NCBI GenBank assembly: GCA_937959115.1
Contig: CALGAW010000042.1
Coordinates: 1-41,757, forward strand
Direction of reading: 5' to 3'
Source of the DNA: an uncultured Saprospiraceae bacterium
GTDB taxonomy: Bacteria > Bacteroidota > Bacteroidia > Chitinophagales > Saprospiraceae
DNA length: 41,757 bases
Shown here: piece by piece, positions 9,138 through 17,162 of the stretch
Numbering within the stretch: position 1 is the stretch's first letter
How the letters are laid out: the number at the start of each line of letters is the position of its first letter
The notes under the pieces: model-generated
What the model saw: only the letters and a program-made list of their open reading frames with translations
The model's database searches: none
Told to the model about the DNA's origin: nothing
Translations under genes and position numbers: made by a program

Positions 9138-9174
9138 GCGTACTGGTGATAAAGTCACTAAGTACGCTTTTTTT
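9138..9174 (+). terminator. Terminator-like hairpin with its T-tract on the plus strand
   Basis: GCGTACT pairs with AGTACGC, and inside it GGTGA pairs with TCAC, followed by seven T residues on the plus strand. The T-run overlaps the stop codon of the minus-strand thioredoxin-like gene. Only minus-strand genes are present here, so the uridine run faces antisense transcripts. For the sense transcript the hairpin lacks a T-tract and may only protect the 3' end. Confidence 0.6.
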
Positions 9175-9718
9175 ATTTACCTGTTGTATCATATTCTACT
9201 TGGTCTTGAAGTAGTTTTTCTAGAAACGGAATAAATTTGTCCGCTTTTTTGAATCCCTTAACTCGTTTAAATTCCGCATACTCCTCATCTATAAAAACAA
9301 TTGTAGGAAACGCAGTCACTTTAAAGTTTTGCGCTAACTCATGTCTGGAATTTCTTCTTTTTTGTCCTTTTGTTGGATCAAAATTCGGATTTTCATATTT
9401 CTTGCCTCTGTACTTTATTTTACCATCGTGTTGTGCGTTGAACTTAACGGCGTAAAAGTTTTCATTTACGAAATCCGCTACTCTTTTGTCTCTAAAAGTG
9501 TATTGGTTTAGCATTTTACAAGGAGGGCACCAAGGCGTGTAGAAGTCGATCATTACTTTTCGAGGTTCCTTTCGTTGTAGTTTTTTTAATTCCTTGAAGG
9601 TCACCCATTTTATTTCACCGATTTCAGTTGGTTCTTGAAACCGTTGTCGTTGTCCTTCACTATCAAAACTGAGTAATAAAAGACAAGGAAGGAGAAGAGT
9701 TAAGGCTGTTTTTTTCAT
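9173..9718 (-). CDS. Exported thioredoxin-fold protein with CPPC site (paralogue 1)
   Basis: This 181-residue protein has a Sec signal peptide (about 1-22) and one thioredoxin domain. The active site is WCPPC, cysteines 64 and 67, preceded by KVMIDFYTP. The cis-proline loop reads AFPTIVF near 137. Between the CxxC helix and the cis-proline it carries an insert of about 30 residues (roughly 96-127: HDGKIKYRGKKYENPNFD followed by PTKGQKRRN), absent from ordinary thioredoxins. The next gene upstream encodes a paralogue with the same insert. It probably acts as a periplasmic thiol oxidoreductase; the partner is unknown. CPPC rather than CGPC suggests a different redox potential from its paralogue. 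Confidence 0.8.
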   Translation of the reverse strand: MKKTALTLLLPCLLLLSFDSEGQRQRFQEPTEIGEIKWVTFKELKKLQRKEPRKVMIDFYTPWCPPCKMLNQYTFRDKRVADFVNENFYAVKFNAQHDGKIKYRGKKYENPNFDPTKGQKRRNSRHELAQNFKVTAFPTIVFIDEEYAEFKRVKGFKKADKFIPFLEKLLQDQVEYDTTGK

Positions 9719-9730
9719 GCTGCTATTTTA

Positions 9731-9764
9731 AAGTAAAACCCTTGAAGGTTTTGTCAATCAAGGG
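9731..9764 (-). terminator. Hairpin between the two thioredoxin paralogues, minus-strand orientation
   Basis: CCCTTGA (9739-9745) pairs with TCAAGGG (9758-9764) and is followed on the minus strand by TTTTACTTTA. It lies 33 bases beyond the stop of the upstream paralogue and 13-20 bases before the start of the downstream one. It is probably a weak terminator or attenuator separating their expression. Confidence 0.6.
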
Positions 9765-9796
9765 CTTACTGAAATCTTTGAATTGTTTTAATAAGA

Positions 9797-10414
9797 TTAG
9801 CTAGGAAGCTTTACTGTTCTCATTTGTTGTAGAACTGGCATGAATTGATCTGCTTTTCTAAACCCAGGAATTTTCTGAATTATGTTTAATTTTTCATCTA
9901 AAAACATAACTGTTGGGTAAGATCTTACGCCAAATGTTCTGGCAAGCTCATGCGTTGCATTTCTTCTTTTTTGACCTTTTTTAGGATCGTAATTCGGATT
10001 TGCATACCCTTTGCCTTTGTAGTTTATTTTGCTTTCGTGTTGTGCGTTAAACTTAACTGCATAGTAGTTCTCATTTACATAGTCGGCTACCTTTTTGTCA
10101 GCAAAGGTATAGCGATCAAGCATTTTACAAGGGCCACACCATTCTGTATAGACATCTACCATTACTTTCTTAGGATTTGACTTTTGTTTTTTCTGAAGCT
10201 CTTCAAAGGAAATCCAGTTGATCTTACCTTGCTCTGTAGGCACGGTAGGCTGTTGTCTTTGTTGTCTTTGCTGTGGTTTCGGTCCTTTTTTCAATGGTTG
10301 TACTGTTTTAACTGGCGGCTTATTTACTGCTTGCTGATCTGCTTGAGGCTCATTACATGAAAATAGCATCAAAAGCACTGCAAGACTAAAATAGAAAATT
10401 GTATGATTCTTCAT
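9797..10414 (-). CDS. Thioredoxin-fold lipoprotein with CGPC site (paralogue 2)
   Basis: The ATG at 10414 gives 205 residues and a clean lipoprotein signal with Cys20 (MLFSC); the longer frame adds 12 polar residues that would spoil it. A Gln/Pro/Lys-rich spacer (about 25-60, with QQRQQRQQ) tethers the thioredoxin domain to the membrane. The active site is WCGPC (93-96) and the cis-proline loop YPTVMF. The same insert as in the neighbouring paralogue occurs here (ESKINYKGKGYANPNYD, then GQKRRN). The pair is evidently a tandem duplication, one copy free in the periplasm and one anchored to a membrane. Substrates are not known. Confidence 0.82.
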   Translation of the reverse strand: MKNHTIFYFSLAVLLMLFSCNEPQADQQAVNKPPVKTVQPLKKGPKPQQRQQRQQPTVPTEQGKINWISFEELQKKQKSNPKKVMVDVYTEWCGPCKMLDRYTFADKKVADYVNENYYAVKFNAQHESKINYKGKGYANPNYDPKKGQKRRNATHELARTFGVRSYPTVMFLDEKLNIIQKIPGFRKADQFMPVLQQMRTVKLPS

Positions 10415-10633
10415 TTGTATATTTTTAAAACTTTTTTTACTAGTGAACAAAAATAATGAATTTCGTTGTTTAATACAAGGACAAGTCCATTCTCAACCAA
10501 AACTACTGCGTAAATTGAATTTAATTATATCAATTTTAGCTGCTTTAGTTGCCGTTCCTGTTGAGAGGATTGTTGAAATTAAAGATTTAGGTATATTCTT
10601 TGTGAATTGGTAGTATTTACTTCTATAAATCCG

Positions 10634-10641
10634 TACTTTTG
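10634..10641 (+). promoter_or_regulatory. -7 promoter element for the foldase operon
   Basis: TACTTTTG followed by CAGGG matches the Bacteroidota TAnnTTTG element and lies 59 bases before the ATG at 10701. No good TTTG at the -33 spacing is visible, so strength is uncertain. Confidence 0.5.
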
Positions 10642-10700
10642 CAGGGTTTTGAAAAAACGTGTCAATTTGACAATTTATTTATCCAGAAAAGCCAGTAAAC

Positions 10701-12638
10701 ATGAGTTTTAGATCGGTATCGATTGCTTTTTTTGTCCTTCTGTTTAGTCACCATTTTTTGTTAGCTCAAGAAAGCCCAGTTCTCTTTAGTGTAGAAGGAA
10801 AGGAAGTCACTGTTGAAGAGTTTAACTATATCTACGAAAAGACGAATGGAGACGATGCGAATTACAGCAAGGCATCTGTCATGGAATATCTAGATCTTTA
10901 CAAGCGATTTAAGCTAAAAGTACATAAGGCAAAAGAGTTAAAGCTTGATGAAAATCCAAATTTACAAAACGAGCTCGCAGGATACCGCAGACAGCTGTCC
11001 AACTCCTACTTAATTGGACAAGAGATAGAAGAAAAACTAGTAAAAGAAGCGTACAACCGTTTAAAATTTGATGTGAATATCAGTCATATCCTTGCAAAAC
11101 CAGGCAATGGTAGCGCTGGAAAGAAAAAGATTGACGAGGTGTACAGTCAACTCAAAAGCGGCAAAGACTTCGAAGTACTTGCTGGAAAGTACTCAGACGA
11201 CCCAAATGGGAAAACAGGAGGCAATATTGGATTCATAACAGCATTACAGTTGCCTGAATTCTACGCACTAGAAAACGCAGCATACAATACACCAGTGGGG
11301 CAGTATTCAGAACCAGTGGAAACTGCTCTCGGCTATCACATTGTAAAGGTAATTGACAAACGTCCTGCACGTGGAGAAATGAACGTCGCACAGATCATGA
11401 CCGTCATCCCGAAAGGTGGCTCAGACACTGAAGCAAAGAAAAAAATCAATGAGGTATTTAACAAACTAAAGGCTGGTGCAGCATTTGATGAACTTGCAAA
11501 AACTGCTTCAGAAGATATGGCAACTGCCAGAAAAGGCGGTGAGGTTGGATTCTTCAAAATCAACACCTATGACCAAGAGTTTGAAGATGCGGCATTTTCC
11601 ATTAAAAAGGATGGAGAATATACAAAACCGTTCAAATCCTCTGTCGGTTGGCATATTCTCAAGCGGATCGAGAAAAAAGAATTGCCCGCCTATGAGTTTG
11701 CTAAAGGAGTCATTTCATCAAAAGTGAGAAAAGATCAACGTTACCGCTTAGCCAAAAAGAAAATGACGGATCAGATAAAAGTGGATAATGGCTTTAAGAT
11801 AAACAATGGGAACCTTCAAACGTTCATGAGTACGATCGATGATAGTTTTCTAACGCCAAGATGGGCCCCACAGAAAGCAGGAATGATGAACGATTTGTTT
11901 TCAATTGGAACGAAAAAAGTCACCCTACGCGACTTTATCAGCTACCTAGAACGAAATCAAAACACTAGATTGCGACTTGCTAGAGGCGTAAAACCAAATG
12001 CACTCGCTAAACAATTGTTCGAAACATTCGCAGATGAAGAAGTAATTAAATACGAAGAAACTCAACTAGAAGAACGATATCCAGAGTTTAAAGCATTAAT
12101 GAGAGAATATGAAGAAGGCATTCTGCTATTTGAAGTCACTAAGCAAAATGTTTGGGATAAAGCCTCCTCAGATACAGTTGGATTGAAAAAATATTACAGT
12201 CAACACAAGGACGATTATCAATGGAAAGAAAGAGCAAAAGTTTCTATCCTTACGATTGACTCCGATAATCCTAAAATTGTAAATAAAATCAAAAAATTGG
12301 CTTTAAAGAAATCAGTCAGTAGTCTTTTAGCTAAGTTTAATGCTGGAGGAGAAGTTTTAAAAGTAGATTCAAAAATTTATGAAAGAGGCAAGGACGAACT
12401 AATTGATAAGCTAACTTGGAAACCTGGATCAGTTGGCAAGATGGAAGAAAAAGACGGGAAGCAACGCATGGTAAAGATTGATGAAATACTACCACCTGCG
12501 AAAAAGACATTGAAGGAAGCAAGAGGATACATTGTTGCAGATTATCAAGACTTTTTGGAAAAAGAATGGGTTGCAGAATTGATGAAGAGCTATACTGTAG
12601 AAACCAATCAAGAAGTCCTAAACTCAATTATTAAATAG
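10701..12638 (+). CDS. Periplasmic peptidyl-prolyl isomerase with two parvulin domains
   Basis: The 645-residue protein has a signal peptide (cleavage near FLLAQ, residue 23) and an N-terminal SurA/PrsA-like helical region (about 25-120). Two parvulin domains follow. The first (about 125-220) contains ISHILAKP, GGNIGF and GYHIVKV; the second (about 228-330) contains AQIMTVIPKGG, KGGEVGF and GWHILKRIE. Both keep the Gly-Gly and Y/WHI signatures of rotamases. The last 300 residues are helical and not recognised. It is expected to assist folding of outer-membrane proteins. It starts an operon with the next two foldase-like genes (gaps of 4 and 2 bases). Confidence 0.88.
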   Translation: MSFRSVSIAFFVLLFSHHFLLAQESPVLFSVEGKEVTVEEFNYIYEKTNGDDANYSKASVMEYLDLYKRFKLKVHKAKELKLDENPNLQNELAGYRRQLSNSYLIGQEIEEKLVKEAYNRLKFDVNISHILAKPGNGSAGKKKIDEVYSQLKSGKDFEVLAGKYSDDPNGKTGGNIGFITALQLPEFYALENAAYNTPVGQYSEPVETALGYHIVKVIDKRPARGEMNVAQIMTVIPKGGSDTEAKKKINEVFNKLKAGAAFDELAKTASEDMATARKGGEVGFFKINTYDQEFEDAAFSIKKDGEYTKPFKSSVGWHILKRIEKKELPAYEFAKGVISSKVRKDQRYRLAKKKMTDQIKVDNGFKINNGNLQTFMSTIDDSFLTPRWAPQKAGMMNDLFSIGTKKVTLRDFISYLERNQNTRLRLARGVKPNALAKQLFETFADEEVIKYEETQLEERYPEFKALMREYEEGILLFEVTKQNVWDKASSDTVGLKKYYSQHKDDYQWKERAKVSILTIDSDNPKIVNKIKKLALKKSVSSLLAKFNAGGEVLKVDSKIYERGKDELIDKLTWKPGSVGKMEEKDGKQRMVKIDEILPPAKKTLKEARGYIVADYQDFLEKEWVAELMKSYTVETNQEVLNSIIK

Positions 12639-12642
12639 GATA

Positions 12643-13503
12643 GTGCATATTTTCCACAATAAATATCATCTCTTTACTGTTGTTTTGTTTAGCCTCTTGA
12701 TGGGGTGTGAACAACCCAAACAGCAAACTTCGGATGAACCTTTCCTCGCTAGAGTCTATGATAAAAAACTCTACGCAAAAGATTTACAAGGGATTGTAGG
12801 TCACAATGCTTCTGAAGTAGACAGCGCTCTAATTGTAAAAGGGTTTATTGAAAATTGGACAAGAGACAAGATGATGCTAGAACTTGCCAAAAAGAATATG
12901 CCGAATGAAATTCGCATCGAGAGATTGGTAGAAGATTACAGAGCAGACTTGATTGTGAACGCTTATCAGGAAAAACTGTTACAGAACTTTAATACAATTG
13001 AGGTAGCAGAAGAAGAGGTGCTTGAATATTATGAGGAAAACAAAGATTTGTATCCATTGAAAATGCCAATTGTTCAGTGTTTTTATACTAAAATAGCAAA
13101 GAAGTCCAAAGGGATTGAAACGATAAGAAACTGGTGGAAAGATGATAGAGATAAAGGCACTGAAAACATTGTCAATTATATTAAAGAACATGCAGAGAGT
13201 TATTTGATTGAAGATGAAAAGTGGCATGCACTAAAAGATATTATTGAGAAAATGCCGAAAGGAACCATCAAACCATGGTACTCAAAGGCAGATGGGAAAT
13301 ATCATTACACCTCTGATGATGAGTTCCGATACTACTTGATAATTTATAGTCACCTTCGAGCAGATGAGCCAACACCATTCGAAATCGTAAAAGGAGACAT
13401 TACTAAAATAGTTTTAAAAAAGAAGCGTTCCGAAGAGCTTAAAATAAAAACGGACAAACACTATCGGGACGAACTAGAACGAAAAAATATTGAAATTTTA
13501 TAA
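12643..13503 (+). CDS. SurA-N-like lipoprotein lacking a parvulin domain
   Basis: This 286-residue protein starts with GTG, 4 bases after the stop of the preceding gene; no nearer ATG would keep the signal. The signal ends at Cys22 (SLLMGC), so it is a lipoprotein. The mature part is helical and resembles the chaperone half of SurA/PrsA (ARVYDKKLYAKDLQGI, then long amphipathic helices). The parvulin motifs (HIL, GG, YH.I) of its neighbours are missing. It ends in a Lys/Glu-rich helix. It sits between two isomerases with almost no spacing, so it probably works with them as a holdase or assembly partner. This role is inferred from context. Confidence 0.72.
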   Translation: MHIFHNKYHLFTVVLFSLLMGCEQPKQQTSDEPFLARVYDKKLYAKDLQGIVGHNASEVDSALIVKGFIENWTRDKMMLELAKKNMPNEIRIERLVEDYRADLIVNAYQEKLLQNFNTIEVAEEEVLEYYEENKDLYPLKMPIVQCFYTKIAKKSKGIETIRNWWKDDRDKGTENIVNYIKEHAESYLIEDEKWHALKDIIEKMPKGTIKPWYSKADGKYHYTSDDEFRYYLIIYSHLRADEPTPFEIVKGDITKIVLKKKRSEELKIKTDKHYRDELERKNIEIL

Positions 13504-13505
13504 TT

Positions 13506-14855
13506 ATGAAACAAATTCTGATTGCCATTTTATTATTCGGTGCTCTTGGTTTGACTGGTCAAAGTGGATTGGTTGACAAGGTGATGGTAGTAATTGGTGA
13601 TAAAATTATCCTGCATTCTGATATTGAAGAACAAGTAAAATACCTTAAAGCACAGCAAGGCTCTGTTCCTGAAAACGCCCGCTGCCAATTGCTAGATCAG
13701 GTGATTGTACAGAAGGTGTTTCTTCAACAAGCTTATATTGATAGTTTAGTCGTATCACCTGAAGAGGTAGATGGACAGCTCGATTCTCGGGTCAATCAGA
13801 TTTTAAGCTATATGGGTGGAGATGTCACTCAGTTTGAAGCCTACTACGGCAAATCGATCAATGAAGTGAAAGAAGACTTCAGACAAGACATCGAAGATCA
13901 AATCATCATGGAACGGATGCAAGCAAAATCTGTAGAGTCCATCACCGTAACACCTTCTGAAGTAAAACAGTTTTACAGATCCATCCCTAGAGACAGCTTA
14001 CCATACTTTGGAGCAGAGGTAGAAGTGAGTGAAGTGGTAATGAAACCTAAAGTAAACAAGGTAGAACTGCAAAAGGCAAAAGAAAAACTAGAGAAAATCA
14101 AAGCACAAATCGAAACAGGTAAAGACTTTGGTGAATTAGCTGGAACCTTTTCCGATGATCCAGGCTCTGCAAAACAAGGTGGTGATCTCGGATGGGTAAA
14201 AAGGGGCGAACTTGTCCCAGAGTTTGAGGCAGCAGTGTTTACCCTAAACCCCATGGAGTATTCGCCAATCGTACAAACAGAATACGGATATCACTTAATT
14301 CAGTTGATCGAACGTAGAGGAAATGCAGTAAATGCTAGACATATCCTTGTAAAACCAGAAATTACTAGTGCAGATAAGGAAATTGTGAAAACAAAACTAG
14401 ATTCTATACGTAATTTAATAGTAACAGATTCGATCTCATTTGGAAGAGCGGTACAAAAATATTCTGAGGATGAAACAAGTAAATCCAATGCTGGACGGTT
14501 ACTTAATCCGCAGTCTGGCGTCTCTACATTTGAGGTTGCTCAGTTACCTTCAGAAGTTTTCTTTGCAATTGACCCAATGGAAGTTGGTGAAGTAACTGAA
14601 GTATTAGAGTACCAACTGCAAACTGGAGAAATGGCGTATCGGTTGATTCGACTTGATGCTAAGTCGCAACCGCACCAAGCAAACTTGAATGATGATTACT
14701 CCAAAATTCAGGAAGCAGCGTTGGAACAGAAGAAACTAAAGGAGATGGAAGCATGGGTAGATGAAAAAGTCGGGGAGATGTACATTAAGATTGCTCCAGA
14801 ATACAAGGACTGTGAAGACTTGAAAAAATGGAGCGAACACAGTAAAAACTATTAA
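13506..14855 (+). CDS. SurA-like periplasmic chaperone / peptidyl-prolyl isomerase
   Basis: The 449 residues give a signal peptide (1-19, ending LTGQS), then DKVMVVIGDKIILHSDIEEQ, the hallmark opening of SurA (VDkvvAvVndevIl.SDi). A helical chaperone region follows to about 160. The first parvulin domain (about 170-270) has FSDDPGSAKQGGDLGWV and GYHLIQLIE; the second (about 275-380) begins NARHILVKP and is more divergent. It is expected to escort outer-membrane barrels from the Sec exit to the Bam machinery. It is third in a foldase operon, 2 bases after the lipoprotein gene; the MoxR gene follows after 29 bases and may be co-transcribed. Confidence 0.9.
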   Translation: MKQILIAILLFGALGLTGQSGLVDKVMVVIGDKIILHSDIEEQVKYLKAQQGSVPENARCQLLDQVIVQKVFLQQAYIDSLVVSPEEVDGQLDSRVNQILSYMGGDVTQFEAYYGKSINEVKEDFRQDIEDQIIMERMQAKSVESITVTPSEVKQFYRSIPRDSLPYFGAEVEVSEVVMKPKVNKVELQKAKEKLEKIKAQIETGKDFGELAGTFSDDPGSAKQGGDLGWVKRGELVPEFEAAVFTLNPMEYSPIVQTEYGYHLIQLIERRGNAVNARHILVKPEITSADKEIVKTKLDSIRNLIVTDSISFGRAVQKYSEDETSKSNAGRLLNPQSGVSTFEVAQLPSEVFFAIDPMEVGEVTEVLEYQLQTGEMAYRLIRLDAKSQPHQANLNDDYSKIQEAALEQKKLKEMEAWVDEKVGEMYIKIAPEYKDCEDLKKWSEHSKNY

Positions 14856-14884
14856 TAAACAAACAATCAAATAACAAACACACT

Positions 14885-15847
14885 ATGGCTTATAATTCAG
14901 ATGTGGAAGCAGTAGACGCCTTGGCAAAAGCCTATAAGGACTTATCTTCTGAAATCGGAAAGGTGATCATCGGGCAAGAAGAAGTCGTAAAAACCGTAAT
15001 CATATCTTTGTTTAGTAATGGACACAGCCTTTTGGTAGGTGTTCCAGGATTAGCAAAAACATTGCTTGTAAGTACGATCTCTAAAGTGCTGGACCTTGAG
15101 TTTAAACGTATTCAGTTTACACCTGACTTGATGCCATCAGATATTGTTGGTGCAGAAATATTGGATGATAGCAGAAAATTTAAATTTAACAAGGGACCAA
15201 TCTTTTCAAATATCGTTCTTGCAGATGAGATTAATAGAACACCACCTAAGACTCAAGCCGCGTTGCTAGAAGCAATGCAAGAACGCTCAGTGACCATCAG
15301 TGGTGTTGAGCACAAACTACCAGCCCCTTTCTTTGTATTGGCGACACAGAACCCAATAGAACAAGAAGGGACGTATCCTTTACCAGAAGCACAGTTGGAC
15401 CGTTTTATGTTTAACATTACACTTGATTATCCGAAGTATCAAGAGGAGATCGAAGTTGTAAAAAACACCACTTCTAATAGAAAAGTAAGCTTGAAAAACG
15501 TGTTAACAGTAGAACAAATCATGGAATTTCAAGAGTTGGTCAGAAAAATTCCGATTGCTGATAATGTATTAGAATATGCTGTAGGATTGGCAAGCAAAAC
15601 CCGTCCAGGAACTGAGATGGCTACCGATACAGTAAACAACTATATCTCCTGGGGTGCAGGACCAAGAGCTTCACAGTATTTAGTACTAGGAGCGAAATGC
15701 CACGCCGCTGTTTCTGGTAAGTACAGTCCAGATATTGAAGATGTTAGAGCTGTTGCCAAATACGTACTTCGACACAGAATCGTAAGGAATTACAAGGCAG
15801 AAGCTGCTGGTATCACTGAAGAAAACGTTATTGAAGGACTGTTTTAA
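14885..15847 (+). CDS. MoxR-family AAA+ ATPase
   Basis: This 320-residue cytoplasmic protein has a MoxR-type AAA+ core: Walker A at 52-59 (GVPGLAKT), Walker B at 111-117 (VLADEIN), followed by RTPPKTQAALLEAMQE, sensor region ATQNPIEQEGTYPLPEAQLDRF, and a C-terminal lid domain with GAGPRASQ. MoxR proteins act as chaperone-like ATPases, usually with a von Willebrand factor A partner that loads metal or activates a target. The expected DUF58/VWA genes do not follow here; instead a hairpin repeat and a TraB/GumN lipoprotein gene come next. Placement behind three periplasmic foldases is a context often seen in this phylum. Confidence 0.93.
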   Translation: MAYNSDVEAVDALAKAYKDLSSEIGKVIIGQEEVVKTVIISLFSNGHSLLVGVPGLAKTLLVSTISKVLDLEFKRIQFTPDLMPSDIVGAEILDDSRKFKFNKGPIFSNIVLADEINRTPPKTQAALLEAMQERSVTISGVEHKLPAPFFVLATQNPIEQEGTYPLPEAQLDRFMFNITLDYPKYQEEIEVVKNTTSNRKVSLKNVLTVEQIMEFQELVRKIPIADNVLEYAVGLASKTRPGTEMATDTVNNYISWGAGPRASQYLVLGAKCHAAVSGKYSPDIEDVRAVAKYVLRHRIVRNYKAEAAGITEENVIEGLF

Positions 15848-15936
15848 AAAGTACCTAGTTGTTAGTGCTTAGTAAGTTAGTTCTACTAAGTGCGAATCGC
15901 AAATAACTACGTACTAATCACTAATAACTACTTTTT
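15846..15936. repeat. Long imperfect inverted repeat (REP-like) between moxR-type and TraB genes
   Basis: TAGTTGTTAGTGCTTAGTA (15856-15874) matches the reverse complement of 15912-15930 at 17 of 19 positions, and the outer AAAAAG/CTTTTT also pair around a 4-base bulge. Inside, CTTAGTA (15868-15874) can instead pair perfectly with TACTAAG (15884-15890), so two exclusive folds exist. The plus strand ends in a short T-run just before the ATG at 15938, so the longer fold could act as a terminator for moxR or an attenuator. Confidence 0.75.
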
Positions 15937-15937
15937 A

Positions 15938-16906
15938 ATGTTTCAAATAAACAGATTTTTACTCTTATTGCTTGCTCCTTTATTGGTGCTAGCAAGTAGC
16001 TGTGGTTCTTCTAGTCGAATAGGCAGTAAATCTTATAAGGCAAAGCAGGAAGTCAATAGCTTACCGCAGTTAGCGAAGGGCGATCCACTGCCGGCAACGA
16101 CAGACAATCCAAAATCATTGTTGTGGGAAATTTCTGGAAATGGTCTGACAACTAAGTCTTACTTGTATGGAACGATCCATATGATTGAAAAGAAAGACTT
16201 TTTCATGTCAGATGTCACTAAGGATCGATTCAACAGAACACAGGTCTTATTTCTTGAATTGGACATGGATGATCCTTCAGTCATGATGCAAGGACTGATG
16301 GGCGTATTTATGAATAAAGGAGTGACGCTTGAAGACTTATTTACCGAAGAAGAATACAAGCGGGTAGACGACTATTTTAAAGAAAATACAGGGATGGGCG
16401 TTGCTATGTTCAACAGAATGAAGCCAATGCTAGTAAGCGCAATGGTTCAAGAAAAATCGATGACTGGAGAAGTTACGTCTTATGAGGCTGAGTTTATGGA
16501 ATTAGCAAAAGCCAGAAGGATGGAAGTGGAAGGATTGGAGACTGCCGAATTCCAAATGAGTATGTTTGATAGCATTCCTTATGATCAACAAGCGCAAATG
16601 CTACTGGACGCAATAGATGGTAAAGATGGAATGAACAGTGAAACGTTATTCAAGGAAATGATTGACCTATACAAGGCGCAAGACGTAGAAGGCCTATCCT
16701 CTATGATCTCTGAAGAGTCTTCTGATATAGATAATTTCGAACAGCTCCTACTCGTTACTAGAAACCGCAACTGGATTCCACTGATCAGTGAGCAAGTAAA
16801 TGACATGCCGACGTTTTTTGCCGTTGGCGCTGGACATCTTGGTGGAAAAGAAGGGGTGATTGCATTGTTAAAAGAAGCGGGGTTTACCATGACACCGCTT
16901 AAATAA
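15938..16906 (+). CDS. TraB/GumN family lipoprotein
   Basis: The ATG at 15938 gives 322 residues and a lipoprotein signal with Cys22 (LASSC). A longer frame from 15890 adds 16 residues encoded by the palindromic repeat and is not credible. The domain opens SLLWEISGNGLTTKSYLYGTIHMI, the diagnostic start of TraB/GumN (lw.i...g...yl.GtiH). A central ExEGLETAEFQ-like stretch and the C-terminal FFAVGAGHLGGKEGVIALLKEAG segment complete the fold, related to the EreA/ChaN and Tiki superfamily. Its Glu and His residues suggest a metal-dependent hydrolase or protease activity, unproven for bacterial members. Confidence 0.9.
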   Translation: MFQINRFLLLLLAPLLVLASSCGSSSRIGSKSYKAKQEVNSLPQLAKGDPLPATTDNPKSLLWEISGNGLTTKSYLYGTIHMIEKKDFFMSDVTKDRFNRTQVLFLELDMDDPSVMMQGLMGVFMNKGVTLEDLFTEEEYKRVDDYFKENTGMGVAMFNRMKPMLVSAMVQEKSMTGEVTSYEAEFMELAKARRMEVEGLETAEFQMSMFDSIPYDQQAQMLLDAIDGKDGMNSETLFKEMIDLYKAQDVEGLSSMISEESSDIDNFEQLLLVTRNRNWIPLISEQVNDMPTFFAVGAGHLGGKEGVIALLKEAGFTMTPLK

Positions 16907-17112
16907 TTTAGTTGGTAATTATTGACGCAATTTACAAGATAGTTTAGGCGAATCTTCCTAGCATCCTACTATTTTTTACTAAGGTCTTGGTATTGCTAGC
17001 CTTTTTAACCGTTGCATTAATTGTTGAAATTGTACAGTTTGATTCTGATAAAAACGTTTTATTTGGAAAATTTCTTCCAAAAAATCAATTGTTCTAGTAC
17101 AGATTTATTTAC
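16907..17112. other. Intergenic region upstream of the GSCFA gene
   Basis: No terminator for the TraB gene was recognised. A 49-codon frame (16948-17097) is open and hydrophobic in the middle but has no ATG and runs into the promoter, so it was not called. Confidence 0.4.
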
Positions 17113-17120
17113 TACTTTAG
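17113..17120 (+). promoter_or_regulatory. -7 promoter element of the GSCFA gene
   Basis: TACTTTAG with TTG about 21 bases upstream fits the Bacteroidota promoter pattern. Transcription would start near 17127, downstream of the TTG codon at 17121, which supports translation from the ATG at 17163. Confidence 0.45.
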
Positions 17121-17162
17121 TTGTTGAACAATAATCAAATTGCTCATTTCGAAAACTGCAAA

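Noticed and set aside
10453-10613. Open frame of about 55 codons ending in a hydrophobic stretch before the foldase promoter
   Set aside because: No start codon and no family resemblance; it is not separable from chance.
15890-15937. N-terminal extension of the TraB/GumN protein
   Set aside because: It is encoded by the arm of the palindromic repeat and would place 16 polar residues before the lipoprotein signal.
16948-17097. Open 49-codon frame with a hydrophobic stretch upstream of the GSCFA gene
   Set aside because: No ATG or convincing alternative start, and it overlaps the probable promoter; AT-rich DNA yields such frames by chance.
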